A stretch of 64,000 nt of DNA, taken from NCBI RefSeq assembly GCF_001889165.1, contig NZ_CP016020.1, positions 2,826,501 through 2,890,500 on the forward strand. Direction: 5' to 3'. The stretch's first letter is position 1; each line of letters opens with the position of its first letter. The notes beneath the pieces are model-generated. The model searched no databases. It was not told where the DNA came from and worked only from the letters and a program-made list of their open reading frames with translations. This stretch comes from Bacillus weihaiensis. Its GTDB lineage: Bacteria; Bacillota; Bacilli; Bacillales; Bacillaceae. The translations under genes and the position numbers were made by a program. This document shows positions 26,820 to 35,145 of this stretch, piece after piece.

Positions 26820-26995
26820 AAATTAACATTAAACTCTAACACAGCCTAAATTTTGTTCCCTGTTACAATACATCGTATGTTTAAAATGTCATCTCGCCTA
26901 ATTATCGTACTTATATTCATAGCATAATAATTATACAACTCCATAATGGTACAACCTTCATGGGCTAAAGATTTTAATGTTTTTTCTTAAAATTC

Positions 26996-27382
26996 TTAGT
27001 CATGTAACTTATCAAGAAATTCCGTAAATGTTGCTGCAACGTAAAATACATTTTCTCTTGCACGCTCTTCAGCCTGTTCTTCAGTTAAACCCTCTACTTT
27101 TATTAACATTTCTTTTTCCCAAGCATTTTCATGTTCCCCAAAAACTACAATTGGACTTCCAGAATTATTATTATAATCTAAACAAATTAAATTTCCAGCA
27201 GGATCATTCGCAATAGGGGAAACCTTTTTAGGAAGAGAAGGTTCGTATATTTGATACTTTTTAACAATGTACTCGCTACTTTCTTCATCAAAACTAAATA
27301 AACTACCAAAACAACGCTCTACAATGCCTACATTAAATTCCTCTGGTAATACACTTGCACCTCCATTTGTTATCTCTCTTCT
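26996..27382 (-). pseudogene. SMI1/KNR4 (SUKH) immunity gene lacking its start
   Basis: The minus strand is open for 129 codons and reads ITNGGASVLPEEFNVGIVER, LFSFDEESSEY, SPIANDPAGNLICLDYNNNS and IVVFGEHENAWEKEML, a typical SUKH-superfamily immunity core. No start codon exists: an in-frame TAG lies just before RE-ITNGG, and the usual first 25-40 residues are missing. The break coincides with an ATTCGGCACTGGG scrap. SUKH proteins protect against nuclease and other polymorphic toxins. It lies downstream of the LXG toxin and Imm11-like genes and is probably a leftover spare immunity gene. Confidence 0.75.
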
Positions 27383-27424
27383 CTAATTTAAAAGGAGTTT
27401 ATTCGGCACTGGGTAGCCCCACAC

Positions 27425-27459
27425 AAAAAGAAACCTTAAAGGTTATCCCTCTAAGGTTT
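27425..27459 (-). terminator. terminator of the toxin/immunity operon
   Basis: Arms AAACCTTA and TTAAGGTTT with a CTTTTTG tail on the minus strand, immediately after the Imm11-like gene. Transcription would stop before the SUKH fragment. Confidence 0.65.
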
Positions 27460-27468
27460 ACTGAAAAA

Positions 27469-28038
27469 TTATAAGATATTTCTTATTTCTAGAAATTCAC
27501 AACCAGTAATATTACTTTCTTCAACTAATTGCTTAAAAGTTTCTGACACGAATAACGGAATTTCATCTCCCTTTAATTTGAACAAATTTTTGTTATTTAT
27601 TTTGTCTTCCGATACTGCATATTTTCTTACAGAATATATTTTTTCACCGTCTAAGTCCATAACACTATAATCAGAGTTTTCTAGGTTTAATGCGTCAACT
27701 ACCCCTAATACATTTGCAACAAAATATTCATGGTTCTCTATCTTATATTTACCTTCAAAATCAACAATATTTACAGGTAGAAATTGGACACCTTCTTCAA
27801 ATTTTTTTATTAAATCCTTAAACTTTTTTGATACAATGAACCAGCCTAAATTATTTGCTAAATAGTCAGTAAATCTATTTCCATCATGTAGATTAAAATA
27901 AAAAGTGATATTGTCATTCCAATTCTCTAAAAAATTCCCTTCCTTTAACTCATACTGCTCAAATCCATGTGTATCCTCACAATGAACAACTACATCATTA
28001 TCGTTGCAGTCATCTAAAATTAGTTTGAAATATTTCAT
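27469..28038 (-). CDS. Imm11-like (DUF1629) immunity protein
   Basis: A 189-residue soluble protein. Segments such as LGWFIVSKKFKDLIKKFEE, VQFLPVNIVDFEGKY, YFVANVLGVVDALNLENS and ETFKQLVEESNITGCEFLEI follow the Imm11/DUF1629 pattern as I remember it. It is expected to bind and neutralise the C-terminal nuclease of the toxin encoded just upstream. The ATG at 28038 lies five bases after GGAGG and overlaps the toxin stop by four bases, ensuring coupled expression. Its AT-rich composition matches the toxin tip rather than the toxin body. Confidence 0.75.
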   Translation of the reverse strand: MKYFKLILDDCNDNDVVVHCEDTHGFEQYELKEGNFLENWNDNITFYFNLHDGNRFTDYLANNLGWFIVSKKFKDLIKKFEEGVQFLPVNIVDFEGKYKIENHEYFVANVLGVVDALNLENSDYSVMDLDGEKIYSVRKYAVSEDKINNKNLFKLKGDEIPLFVSETFKQLVEESNITGCEFLEIRNIL

Positions 28039-29801
28039 TTTGACCTCCAATATTCTTTATAAAGCATATCTGGATTATCCCTTACTTCCTGCTTTAACCC
28101 TTCATACAATTTAAGGAATTTTTCCCTATCTCCTTTAGCTAATCTATCATAAGTGCTCAGTTTATCTAATACATAATCATGATATGCATATGGATGTCTC
28201 CCTTGATGAGGTAATAATTCCTTATTCCATTCATCATCTAAATCTAAACCATACTTTTTAGTTATATTCTCCATTTGAGGAGTGTATTTCTTACTTTTAT
28301 TTGTTGCATAGTGGTGTTTTTGTAAAGGTTTAGTATTACCCTTAACTGCAAACACAACTCCAGCCTCTTCAACCCTCTTACTAACTTCCTTCGTACTCAT
28401 CACCCTTGGAACCACATGACTCGCACTATAGGCGACTTCCATTCCTTGATTTCGCAGGAGTACGTTCATGCCACCTGCGACTTCATTGAAGACATAGTGA
28501 GTTCCGGCTTTTGTTTTGGTTGTTAGTTCACCTAGCTTGTTTCGTGTTTCTTCTTTTACTAGTTTACCATTTTTTATGAAGGTTGGCAGGAGTGGAGATG
28601 CAAACATGACAGTTCCGAGGACTCCTGTGTATAGGCTTTGCTGGCGTTCGATCTCCGTTAGGTCATGACCAAACATATCTTTTCCTGTGATGTATTCACT
28701 CATGCCGTTTGCGGAGGCTAGGCCATAAATCCCTAATTCTGCTTTTTCTAGGTATTGAAAGGTTTTCGGTGTTTTATAGAGTGATAGAGCTTGATCGGTG
28801 GCGTTCATTCCTTTGGCTGTTTTCACAATGACACTTCCACCTTTAAAAGCACGTCCGCCCCATCCGACGATTGGAATAAATCCAGCGGCAGCCATTGCAC
28901 CGGCCATCACTCGTTGTGACTCTGATAGTTTTTCGCCAGTGACAGGGTCAACACCTTCTGTTGCCCGGATAAAATCATGATATCCGGTTAGTTCGCCAGT
29001 GAAGGTTTTCATAGAGTCCCACATTTTCTTGTAAGCTGGTCGATTTTCAAGCTCTTCTGCTTTTTTGAGCTCTTCTCGGTAACGTTCTTGTTCAGCTTTG
29101 AAGGACAAATATTCGTCTGTGTAGTCCCCCATCTCCTGATTTAGCTGATACGCTTCACTCGCTTTATAGGCTGTTGCGTTAAAATTGATAGGGGAAATGG
29201 TATTTCCCTGCTTTGTTGCGTCAAGTAATTGTCTAAACAGGGCTGTTGCGTGAAGCTCTGCATGTTCGGATAGCTTATATTCCTCTAAAAGCTGCTGATC
29301 GAGAGTATCTACCGCTTCAAGGGTATCTTTTCTCCTTTTTCTAGCCTCTTCCAACTTACTCTCGAATGAATCAGTCGAAAAAGCTTGAATAGAGACTAGG
29401 TCATCAATTCTATTGAGAATGGTTTTTAGATCTTCTTGCTGATTTTCGACCATATTGAAATGATTGTTCTCATGAACGGTAAGATCATGTTCAAGGAAGG
29501 TTTCATCGACCTTTGTACTACCTGAAAGCTTAAGATCCTCCATGTTTCCTGAGATTCCGTTAAAGAAAGCGACTTGCATGTCAACAAGGCGAAGGAGGGC
29601 GACAATTACATCAATTTGGGCTTGGTAAAAGCCTTTAATAGCAGTAGCCCCTTTTCCTTGAAGATTTTCATCAAGCTGAACAATCTGTGTAAATTGCTTT
29701 TTAAGACTCTGTAATTGTTCTCGTAATCGGGCGTATTCATTCGAACGATCTTCCATCGACTCACGTAACGACATAGCCTCATACACTTTCAAATTAGCCA
29801 T
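28035..29801 (-). CDS. LXG polymorphic toxin with AHH nuclease tip
   Basis: A 588-residue type VII-secreted antibacterial toxin. The N-terminal LXG domain (about 1-200, helical, KVYEAMSLRESMEDRSNEY, GKGATAIKGFYQAQIDVIV) carries the secretion signal. A linker with GAMAAAGFIPIVGWGGRAFK (PT-TG-like pre-toxin region) follows. The last 100 residues form an HNH/Endonuclease VII-type AHH nuclease with LQKHHYATNKSKKY and LPHQGRHPYAYHDYVLDKL. Such tips degrade nucleic acid in rival cells. The ATG follows AGGAGAGG. No small helical LXG partner genes or T7SS core genes are in the window. The tip-coding part is more AT-rich than the body, as after a tip exchange. Confidence 0.9.
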   Translation of the reverse strand: MANLKVYEAMSLRESMEDRSNEYARLREQLQSLKKQFTQIVQLDENLQGKGATAIKGFYQAQIDVIVALLRLVDMQVAFFNGISGNMEDLKLSGSTKVDETFLEHDLTVHENNHFNMVENQQEDLKTILNRIDDLVSIQAFSTDSFESKLEEARKRRKDTLEAVDTLDQQLLEEYKLSEHAELHATALFRQLLDATKQGNTISPINFNATAYKASEAYQLNQEMGDYTDEYLSFKAEQERYREELKKAEELENRPAYKKMWDSMKTFTGELTGYHDFIRATEGVDPVTGEKLSESQRVMAGAMAAAGFIPIVGWGGRAFKGGSVIVKTAKGMNATDQALSLYKTPKTFQYLEKAELGIYGLASANGMSEYITGKDMFGHDLTEIERQQSLYTGVLGTVMFASPLLPTFIKNGKLVKEETRNKLGELTTKTKAGTHYVFNEVAGGMNVLLRNQGMEVAYSASHVVPRVMSTKEVSKRVEEAGVVFAVKGNTKPLQKHHYATNKSKKYTPQMENITKKYGLDLDDEWNKELLPHQGRHPYAYHDYVLDKLSTYDRLAKGDREKFLKLYEGLKQEVRDNPDMLYKEYWRSK

Positions 29802-30151
29802 CAATCCTCTCCTATTGAGAATAGCTTTCTATTAAAATATGACCCCTTGTCCAATTCTTCTTTATGTATAAAAATAAACTCCCCATTACATATACCACAA
29901 TTATCCAAAAGTTTGAGGAATTTCTTAAATTTGTAAAAGAAAACAAAACTATTGGCGGACACATTTTTTCGTATACAGGAATTTTTTCACATTTATGTCA
30001 TTACATTTTTATGTATTTAGTACTACAGTATTGAAATATTATTTTGATATCACTTAAGTGATGGATGGGAAATCTTACTATCTTTTGAGAGCTAGCTTAA
30101 TCAGGCTCCAAAGCAACGTGGACAACCGTTCTTTTTGCTGTATTTCAGGCA
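29802..30151. other. intergenic region upstream of the toxin, no gene seen
   Basis: About 350 bases. It must contain the toxin promoter, but no convincing -35/-10 pair was found. No small WXG100-like or Lap-type partner frame is visible. Confidence 0.5.
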
Positions 30152-30203
30152 TAAAAATAGCACCACTTTTATCGATACAGATTGTTTCGATAAAGGTGGT
30201 GCC
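30152..30203 (-). terminator. terminator of the DUF4362 gene
   Basis: A long stem with arms GGCACCACC-TTTATCGA and TCGATAAAAGTGGTGC, followed on the minus strand by TATTTTTA. It is an unusually strong hairpin, 90 bases after the stop. Confidence 0.8.
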
Positions 30204-30291
30204 TCGTACTTATATTCATATAGCTTTACTACCCACTTCCACATACGTTGCTTTCTAGGAAAAAAAGTGAAGTGAAATGCCGATTACTCCT

Positions 30292-30741
30292 TCACTCCCA
30301 CTCCACAAGAATTAACCTATCATGCTCTACCACGTCACAGCCTGATAGACTATAGTCCGTTCTGTCAACCATTTCTTCTTTCTCAATTGATTTACAAATC
30401 GCACGACTAATGTCACCTTGTCCGAATTCATCTCTAGTTGAATCAATCGTCGAAATAATATGATTTTCCCCGTCATAGGCTAAGTCATGAATAATCGGAG
30501 CTCCTTCTGTAGTATACTTCACTACTCGAATCGTCTCCGGCACTTTTTCACTTACTTTCTCTAAATAAGTAAAGAAGGTTTCTAGATTCCTGATATCACC
30601 ATGTGAATCAACAATATCTTCAACTGACGGGATAAAATCAGATGAAACACCCCTACTCAATTCGTTTTCATTCACCTGATCATGTGTTTGACAGCCTGCA
30701 AGAAGGAAGATGAAAAAGAAGCTAAATAAAAAATTTCTCAT
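30292..30741 (-). CDS. DUF4362 lipoprotein
   Basis: A 149-residue lipoprotein with lipobox LLAGC near residue 17. The soluble part contains NLETFFTYLEKVSEKVPETI, IRVVKYTTEGAPIIHDLAYD and the cysteine-bearing SRAICKSIEK and YSLSGCDVVE, the pattern of Bacillus DUF4362 proteins. Function unknown. A single-gene unit with a strong terminator. Confidence 0.82.
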   Translation of the reverse strand: MRNFLFSFFFIFLLAGCQTHDQVNENELSRGVSSDFIPSVEDIVDSHGDIRNLETFFTYLEKVSEKVPETIRVVKYTTEGAPIIHDLAYDGENHIISTIDSTRDEFGQGDISRAICKSIEKEEMVDRTDYSLSGCDVVEHDRLILVEWE

Positions 30742-30966
30742 ACCAAAACTCCTACATTTCGATTTTCTATATAGGTAGTATTTGACAGAAAGGCAACTAT
30801 TCCTTCTTTAGCTTGTCTCTTTATCGTTAATTAGGTGTGAATTCATCTTCGCAACAAAATTTTGTTTTCAGTATATCTTAAGAAAACAGGCGCCATCAAA
30901 GAGCTAGATACTGAAAATACCTAGATAATTTTATACGTTCATGTTTATAACTCTTGTACGTTTCTT

Positions 30967-32007
30967 TTAGTATGAAATAGACTCAACTACCGTTTCAGAT
31001 GGTTCATCTGACTGTGAATCTGTTGACTTCACCCATGTTGGGTACCAGCTATTAATCATAAGTTGCATGGGAGCCGTACTATAATCTTCCTCGAACGTTT
31101 GGAAAAGCTCACCATCTACATAGAACGCTGCACCATCTCGATACATTTCAAAGCGATAAACATGGAAATTCTCTGTTGGATCAAACGGAAGCTTTTGTCT
31201 AATTTGTTCTGCCTCTTCTCCATCTTTATATGCAGTAAAGAGAATTGTCCCACTCGAGTCATTGTATATTTCAATATCTATTTCATGATAATAATCTGGG
31301 GGGGCGTATAAGAAAAAGCCAGTGATAGAACCAGGCTGATGAGCAACTTTTATCGTTGTCTCAAAAGCACCATGCTCAAGCAACTTCTTTGTTCTAACCT
31401 CTCCACCTTGATACGCTTCAGGTTCCACACGAATTTTCACCTGCCCTGCTTGAATAGATACATTCTCAGCTAAAAGTGGTCCTTTCCCTAATATAGCATG
31501 TTTTCGTATTTCCCAAATCTCGTGGTCAAACGTTAAAAAGGATTCGATATGGCGGAAGAGAGACAATTCTTTGTCACTATGTAAAACAAACAATTTACTT
31601 GCATTGGGTTGTGAAGGCTCTTTATCCCACACGGTGATCTTTTGAACATAGTCACCACTAATACTAAGGTGAGGAAGCTTGAAAGTACTTTTGACTTCTT
31701 GTATCTTTTCATCAGTAAGAAGGTATTCTTCGGGCTGAGCTAAAAACCAATCACCATGCGGATCTTGAAGCTCATATTGAAGATATAGCTTTGATAGTTC
31801 ATCCTTTATGATCTCAAGCTCTATTTTCACATCCAAATCGTTGTCAAACACATAATTCCCCTCAGGTAAAGAAAAGGTTTGAACAACTATGTCTTTGGAG
31901 AAGGCTTCAAAATTGGGTAACTCTTCTCCTTTTTCCTTTGTATCCTTTTGCTGACAAGCAAGAAGGAATAGAGAAAGCATACAATAGATAATCATTCTTC
32001 TTCTCAT
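30967..32007 (-). CDS. GH16-like glycoside hydrolase lipoprotein
   Basis: A surface-anchored protein of about 346 residues. It has a lipoprotein signal (MLSLFLLACQQK), a beta-rich N-terminal region of about 130 residues, and a C-terminal jelly-roll domain of glycoside hydrolase family 16. The catalytic E-x-D-x-E motif is intact in YYHEIDIEIYND. The family cleaves beta-1,3/1,4-glucans, agar or related polymers; the substrate here is not predictable. The frame is open to 32082, but the ATG at 32007 follows GGAGG and places the signal peptide at the N-terminus. The unusual N-terminal module and the lipid anchor differ from secreted lichenases. Confidence 0.78.
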   Translation of the reverse strand: MRRRMIIYCMLSLFLLACQQKDTKEKGEELPNFEAFSKDIVVQTFSLPEGNYVFDNDLDVKIELEIIKDELSKLYLQYELQDPHGDWFLAQPEEYLLTDEKIQEVKSTFKLPHLSISGDYVQKITVWDKEPSQPNASKLFVLHSDKELSLFRHIESFLTFDHEIWEIRKHAILGKGPLLAENVSIQAGQVKIRVEPEAYQGGEVRTKKLLEHGAFETTIKVAHQPGSITGFFLYAPPDYYHEIDIEIYNDSSGTILFTAYKDGEEAEQIRQKLPFDPTENFHVYRFEMYRDGAAFYVDGELFQTFEEDYSTAPMQLMINSWYPTWVKSTDSQSDEPSETVVESISY

Positions 32008-32089
32008 GTTAAATAAGTCCTCCGTCTTGACCATTTTGTCAAGTTTATCATACCAATTAACCCGAGGGCGAATCAGTGACAAGAGGAGC

Positions 32090-32332
32090 CTATGACTCTC
32101 GATAAGCCTTCCGCTGCTTATAAAACTCCATACAGCCTAAAAACTCATTCACGAGTTGTTCCATCTTCTCTAGATCCGCTCTTTTCACAACCCGATCATT
32201 GGGATCCCATTTTACTGTTCGTACAAAATAATAGTTTTTAATAGGAGCAAGAACTACTTTTGAAAAAGGGAATTCGTCAAACATAAACTCAATCTTCCCA
32301 CGCTTTTGATAGGAATGATTCACAATTTTCAT
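32090..32332 (-). CDS. small protein, unknown
   Basis: An 80-residue soluble protein rich in Lys, Glu and aromatic residues (MFDEFPFSKVVLAPIKNYYF, then KRADLEKMEQLVNEFL). No family recognised. AAGGTG precedes the ATG at normal spacing. It lies between the SMR operon and the GH16-like gene on the same strand. Confidence 0.6.
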   Translation of the reverse strand: MKIVNHSYQKRGKIEFMFDEFPFSKVVLAPIKNYYFVRTVKWDPNDRVVKRADLEKMEQLVNEFLGCMEFYKQRKAYRES

Positions 32333-32416
32333 CTACTAAACACCTTCTATAACTCTTCTTTCCTCTCATCCTACTATATAATGACCTAAAAAGTAGCTGG
32401 AAAAGAGTGGGTTCAC

Positions 32417-32782
32417 CTATTCATCAAGTCTATTAAGGGGTACTTCTCTTTTATCGTCAGAGGCACGGTTAGACGTATTCAATAGAACAATTCCCACTAT
32501 GACAAGAGTTAAACCTAGCAGCTTCATGACTCCAAGTTGTTCATGAAAGAAATACATCCCTACAATAGCGGTTAATGCTGTACCTAAACCCGACCAAGTG
32601 GCATACGCAAATGATAAAGAAATGGTCTTAAGCGCGTAGCTTAACGCAAGGAAAGCAAGAGAAAATCCAACTACTACTCCAATAGAAGGCCAAAGCTTCG
32701 TGAATCCATCTGAAAGCTTAAGCATTGTTGAGCCAAACACCTCTGTTATGACCGCAAGTAAGACGTATACCAATCCTTTCAT
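32417..32782 (-). CDS. SMR family efflux protein, second subunit
   Basis: A 121-residue four-helix transporter of the small multidrug resistance family. Helix 1 carries the essential glutamate (LLAVITEVFGSTMLKLSDGF), helix 3 the ATWSGLGTALTA signature, and helix 4 a GITLV-like dimer motif. A hydrophilic tail of about 18 residues (NRASDDKREVPLNRLDE) distinguishes it from its neighbour. The pair layout resembles EbrA/EbrB and YvdS/YvdR, where unequal subunits form an antiparallel heterodimer that exports cations in exchange for protons. It lies 14 bases behind the first SMR gene. Confidence 0.9.
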   Translation of the reverse strand: MKGLVYVLLAVITEVFGSTMLKLSDGFTKLWPSIGVVVGFSLAFLALSYALKTISLSFAYATWSGLGTALTAIVGMYFFHEQLGVMKLLGLTLVIVGIVLLNTSNRASDDKREVPLNRLDE

Positions 32783-32795
32783 TCTTTAATCCCTC

Positions 32796-33110
32796 CTAAT
32801 GACTCACGTTTATCAAGGTAAGTCCGATAACAAGCAAGCCGATTCCTATAAAACCTTTGCGATTCACTTTATCCTTAAAAAGCACGACTCCGACACCTAC
32901 AGTCAAAATCGTACCTACCCCACTCCAAGTAGCATACACAATGCCAAGGGGTAAAGATTTTAACGTAATGGAAAGAAAATAAAATGCAAGCCCATAGCCT
33001 AAAATTACACCTATGGTGGGCCAAATCTTTTTAAATCCTTCAGATAGCTTGAGCATCGTCGAACCAAACACCTCTAGACTAATCGATAAAAATAATAAGA
33101 GGTATGCCAT
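32796..33110 (-). CDS. SMR family efflux protein, first subunit
   Basis: A 104-residue SMR transporter with helix-1 glutamate in SISLEVFGSTMLKLSEGF, the YATWSGVGTILT signature and four helices without extra tail. The ATG at 33110 starts one base after the TAA of the TetR gene, with its ribosome-binding site inside that gene, so translation is coupled. Likely works as a heterodimer with the following SMR protein. Confidence 0.9.
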   Translation of the reverse strand: MAYLLLFLSISLEVFGSTMLKLSEGFKKIWPTIGVILGYGLAFYFLSITLKSLPLGIVYATWSGVGTILTVGVGVVLFKDKVNRKGFIGIGLLVIGLTLINVSH

Positions 33111-33111
33111 C

Positions 33112-33651
33112 TTAATTACCCTCCTCAAGCTGATCGAGTAAGTGATAAAGTAAAGAAATAGACTCTTCTCTTTCCACTACATCTAGTTGAAACATACTTG
33201 AAAACCAAAGACCATCACAAACATAACGAATGGTAAGTATTTTTTCTCGAATTATTCCATCCTGTTGAATAGCTTGCTCCCAGTCCTCGTAAGCCTTCTT
33301 CCACAAATGTAATGCTTCACTATTATTAGCTAACGCGGCTAAAAGACTTGAATTCAGTAATTTGTTATTTGTATCCTTTAATTCCGCTATTGTCGCAAGT
33401 GCATATGCCCGTATAAACTTGCCATTTTCATTCGGTATCCTTTCTAATTCTCTTTCAATCTTCATCAAAAATTGGTGTAATGCATATTCATTTAATCCTG
33501 CAAGCAAAGCTTCTTTCGTAGGAAAGTGATAAAGTAATCCACCTTTACTAACATTTGCTTCATTCGCTACAAGCTCTAACGTTAATTGATTAAAGCCTTT
33601 CTCAACAATAATGTGTGATGCAGCATAAAGAATACTCTTTTTTTTGTCCAT
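33112..33651 (-). CDS. TetR family repressor of the SMR operon
   Basis: A 179-residue TetR/AcrR-type regulator. The N-terminal helix-turn-helix is complete (ILYAASHIIVEKGFNQLTLE, VANEANVSKGGLLYHFPTKE), followed by a helical ligand-binding domain. Gene order TetR-SMR-SMR matches B. subtilis yvdT-yvdS-yvdR. It is the first gene of the operon and probably represses itself and both pumps through the palindrome at 33675-33688, releasing when a toxic cation binds. Confidence 0.88.
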   Translation of the reverse strand: MDKKKSILYAASHIIVEKGFNQLTLELVANEANVSKGGLLYHFPTKEALLAGLNEYALHQFLMKIERELERIPNENGKFIRAYALATIAELKDTNNKLLNSSLLAALANNSEALHLWKKAYEDWEQAIQQDGIIREKILTIRYVCDGLWFSSMFQLDVVEREESISLLYHLLDQLEEGN

Positions 33652-33674
33652 AAAATCTCCTTTACAATCACTGT

Positions 33675-33688
33675 ACCGTCTGGACGGT
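33675..33688. promoter_or_regulatory. TetR operator at the transcription start
   Basis: Arms ACCGTC and GACGGT with a two-base centre. It begins about nine bases downstream of the -10 box, covering the expected start point, where a bound repressor blocks initiation. Arms of this type are typical of AcrR-like repressors. Confidence 0.72.
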
Positions 33689-33696
33689 TTTTATTC

Positions 33697-33725
33697 AATT
33701 TACAGCTTCTAGTCCTATAAGTCAA
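33697..33725 (-). promoter_or_regulatory. promoter of the TetR/SMR operon
   Basis: TTGACT and TAAATT with 17-base spacing, directly upstream of the operator palindrome. Confidence 0.65.
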
Positions 33726-33737
33726 TTTTAAAACATA

Positions 33738-33778
33738 AAAAACCTCTATCATTCGACTAAGATAGAGGTAAAAATTTT
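33738..33778 (-). terminator. terminator behind the acetyltransferase gene
   Basis: Arms ACCTCTATC and GATAGAGGT around 10 bases, T-rich on the minus strand. It insulates the TetR/SMR promoter from upstream transcription. Confidence 0.8.
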
Positions 33779-33781
33779 TCA

Positions 33782-34267
33782 TTAAAAATAAGGTGGTGGC
33801 TCAATAGATTCCATATTTACATGTCGATCCTTTGAAAGATACATACATGTCGACTGCAAATAATTTTGAACAGGGAATCGTAAAAACCCTAACTTTTCAT
33901 AAAATACCGTTCCAATGTCACTATATAGAAAAAAAGTTGAACAGTTTTCCGTATGCTCTATTTCCTTTATCACTCCCCTTACAAGTTCTGATGCATTCCC
34001 TTTTCTTCTATCCTCGGCCCTTGTCGCAATTGAACCAATTCCTTTCGCTCTCATCTCTTTCAATTCAAGATCATATATTACGCAGGAACTTAAGATCTTT
34101 CCAGTTACATCATCTTGTAAGAGAAACCAAGTACCCTTCTGATATTTTATAGACTGAGAACATTCTTTTATATAGTCCTCTACCGACAGATCTCCTCCCC
34201 AAACATCATAGCCCATCATGTAAATAGTGTGCATATCTTCAATTTTTGCTTCACGGATTTGCATCAC
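33782..34267 (-). CDS. GNAT family N-acetyltransferase
   Basis: A 161-residue acetyltransferase. Motif A is IGSIATRAEDRRKGNASELV at about residues 80-100 with an RRKGNAS acetyl-CoA loop, and motif B is FFLYSDIGTVFYEKLGF. Start GTG at 34267 or ATG at 34264, behind AAGGAGGGAAG that lies inside the end of the M50-like gene. The two genes touch and form an operon. Confidence 0.82.
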   Translation of the reverse strand: MMQIREAKIEDMHTIYMMGYDVWGGDLSVEDYIKECSQSIKYQKGTWFLLQDDVTGKILSSCVIYDLELKEMRAKGIGSIATRAEDRRKGNASELVRGVIKEIEHTENCSTFFLYSDIGTVFYEKLGFLRFPVQNYLQSTCMYLSKDRHVNMESIEPPPYF

Positions 34268-34780
34268 TCACTTCCCTCCTTTTTTTGAACATAAACAGCT
34301 CACCACTTGATACCCATCACTCCTCACTCCACTATAAGCTCCCATAAACGAAGGGTATTTCACTGGAATGATTGTAATCGCACACTGAATGAATGCTGTA
34401 TTCATAATTAAAATGATCACCTTATTTACGATTGGTGGAATGTCTACATTGCTCACAAATAAATAACTACTAATCGCTAACAAAAGGGAGAACAACGGGC
34501 CTGAAAGCATAATCAGAATGAAGGTCATTTTCTTCATTGGCTTCTCATGTGAATAACGAAAAAAACCTACCCATCCACTAAGAGGCTGTAATTTTATAGT
34601 TATCCTCCCAACTCTTATACTCCGTGTCTTCTCTTCCATACCTAAAATAATATCCACTGGTTGCTTTAAAAGGACGGCCGCAGTTAGTGCATGACCAAGC
34701 TCATGGATAAACGTCGTAAATGGCAGGATAATTGCAACCATCATAAGAAATACAACAGCAAATTCAACTATGGGACTCAT
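34268..34780 (-). CDS. M50-like membrane metalloprotease
   Basis: A 170-residue membrane protein with an HExxH-type zinc motif (TTFIHELGHALTAAVLL) in its first helix, as in site-2 proteases. Three or four further helices follow. The second metal-binding segment expected of M50 enzymes (NxxPxxxxDG) is only loosely matched by the C-terminal GAYSGVRSDGYQVVSC. It may be a minimal M50B-type protease or a related M50-fold protein without proteolysis. Start ATG after AAGGAG. Coupled to the acetyltransferase gene. Confidence 0.65.
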   Translation of the reverse strand: MSPIVEFAVVFLMMVAIILPFTTFIHELGHALTAAVLLKQPVDIILGMEEKTRSIRVGRITIKLQPLSGWVGFFRYSHEKPMKKMTFILIMLSGPLFSLLLAISSYLFVSNVDIPPIVNKVIILIMNTAFIQCAITIIPVKYPSFMGAYSGVRSDGYQVVSCLCSKKGGK

Positions 34781-34985
34781 ACTTTTTCTTCTCCTTGCTA
34801 AATGTTCGACTAGGAAGAGTGTGATTGTAGTTTCATACTAGAAGCCTCTCTATTTCTCCTCACTATAGGGCTATTAATTTAGTAGTCTAACGTTCACTCT
34901 GTTACTAGACATTGACTTCTCTTCTACCTATTCTTCTCATTTTCTTTTTTTCCTTTATTTAGGACTTTATTCTTAGGAGCTTTCA

Positions 34986-35055
34986 AAGCGAAAAAAAGTG
35001 AGGATCTCGTAAAAAATGTTGAAATAGGTAAGCACCACACAAACTTAAGAAGCTT
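34986..35055 (+). mobile_element. solo end fragment of an IS element
   Basis: About 70 bases (GTGAGGATCTCGTAAAAAAT.., AAGCACCACACAAACTTAAG) match, with mismatches, the segment at 54662-54720 that directly precedes the decayed IS1182-like transposase. No transposase remains here. It is best read as the 5' end of the same IS family left by deletion. Confidence 0.5.
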
Positions 35056-35068
35056 AATCTATAATGAG

Positions 35069-35118
35069 AAAAAGCCAATAAACATCTTTTATGTCTTCAT
35101 AAAATGTTTATCGGCTTT
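35069..35118 (-). terminator. terminator of the GTP cyclohydrolase gene
   Basis: Long arms AAAGCC-ATAAACAT and ATGTTTAT-GGCTTT, followed by a T-run on the minus strand. Confidence 0.85.
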
Positions 35119-35145
35119 TATCCAACTTCCAGCTAAAGCTTCCCT

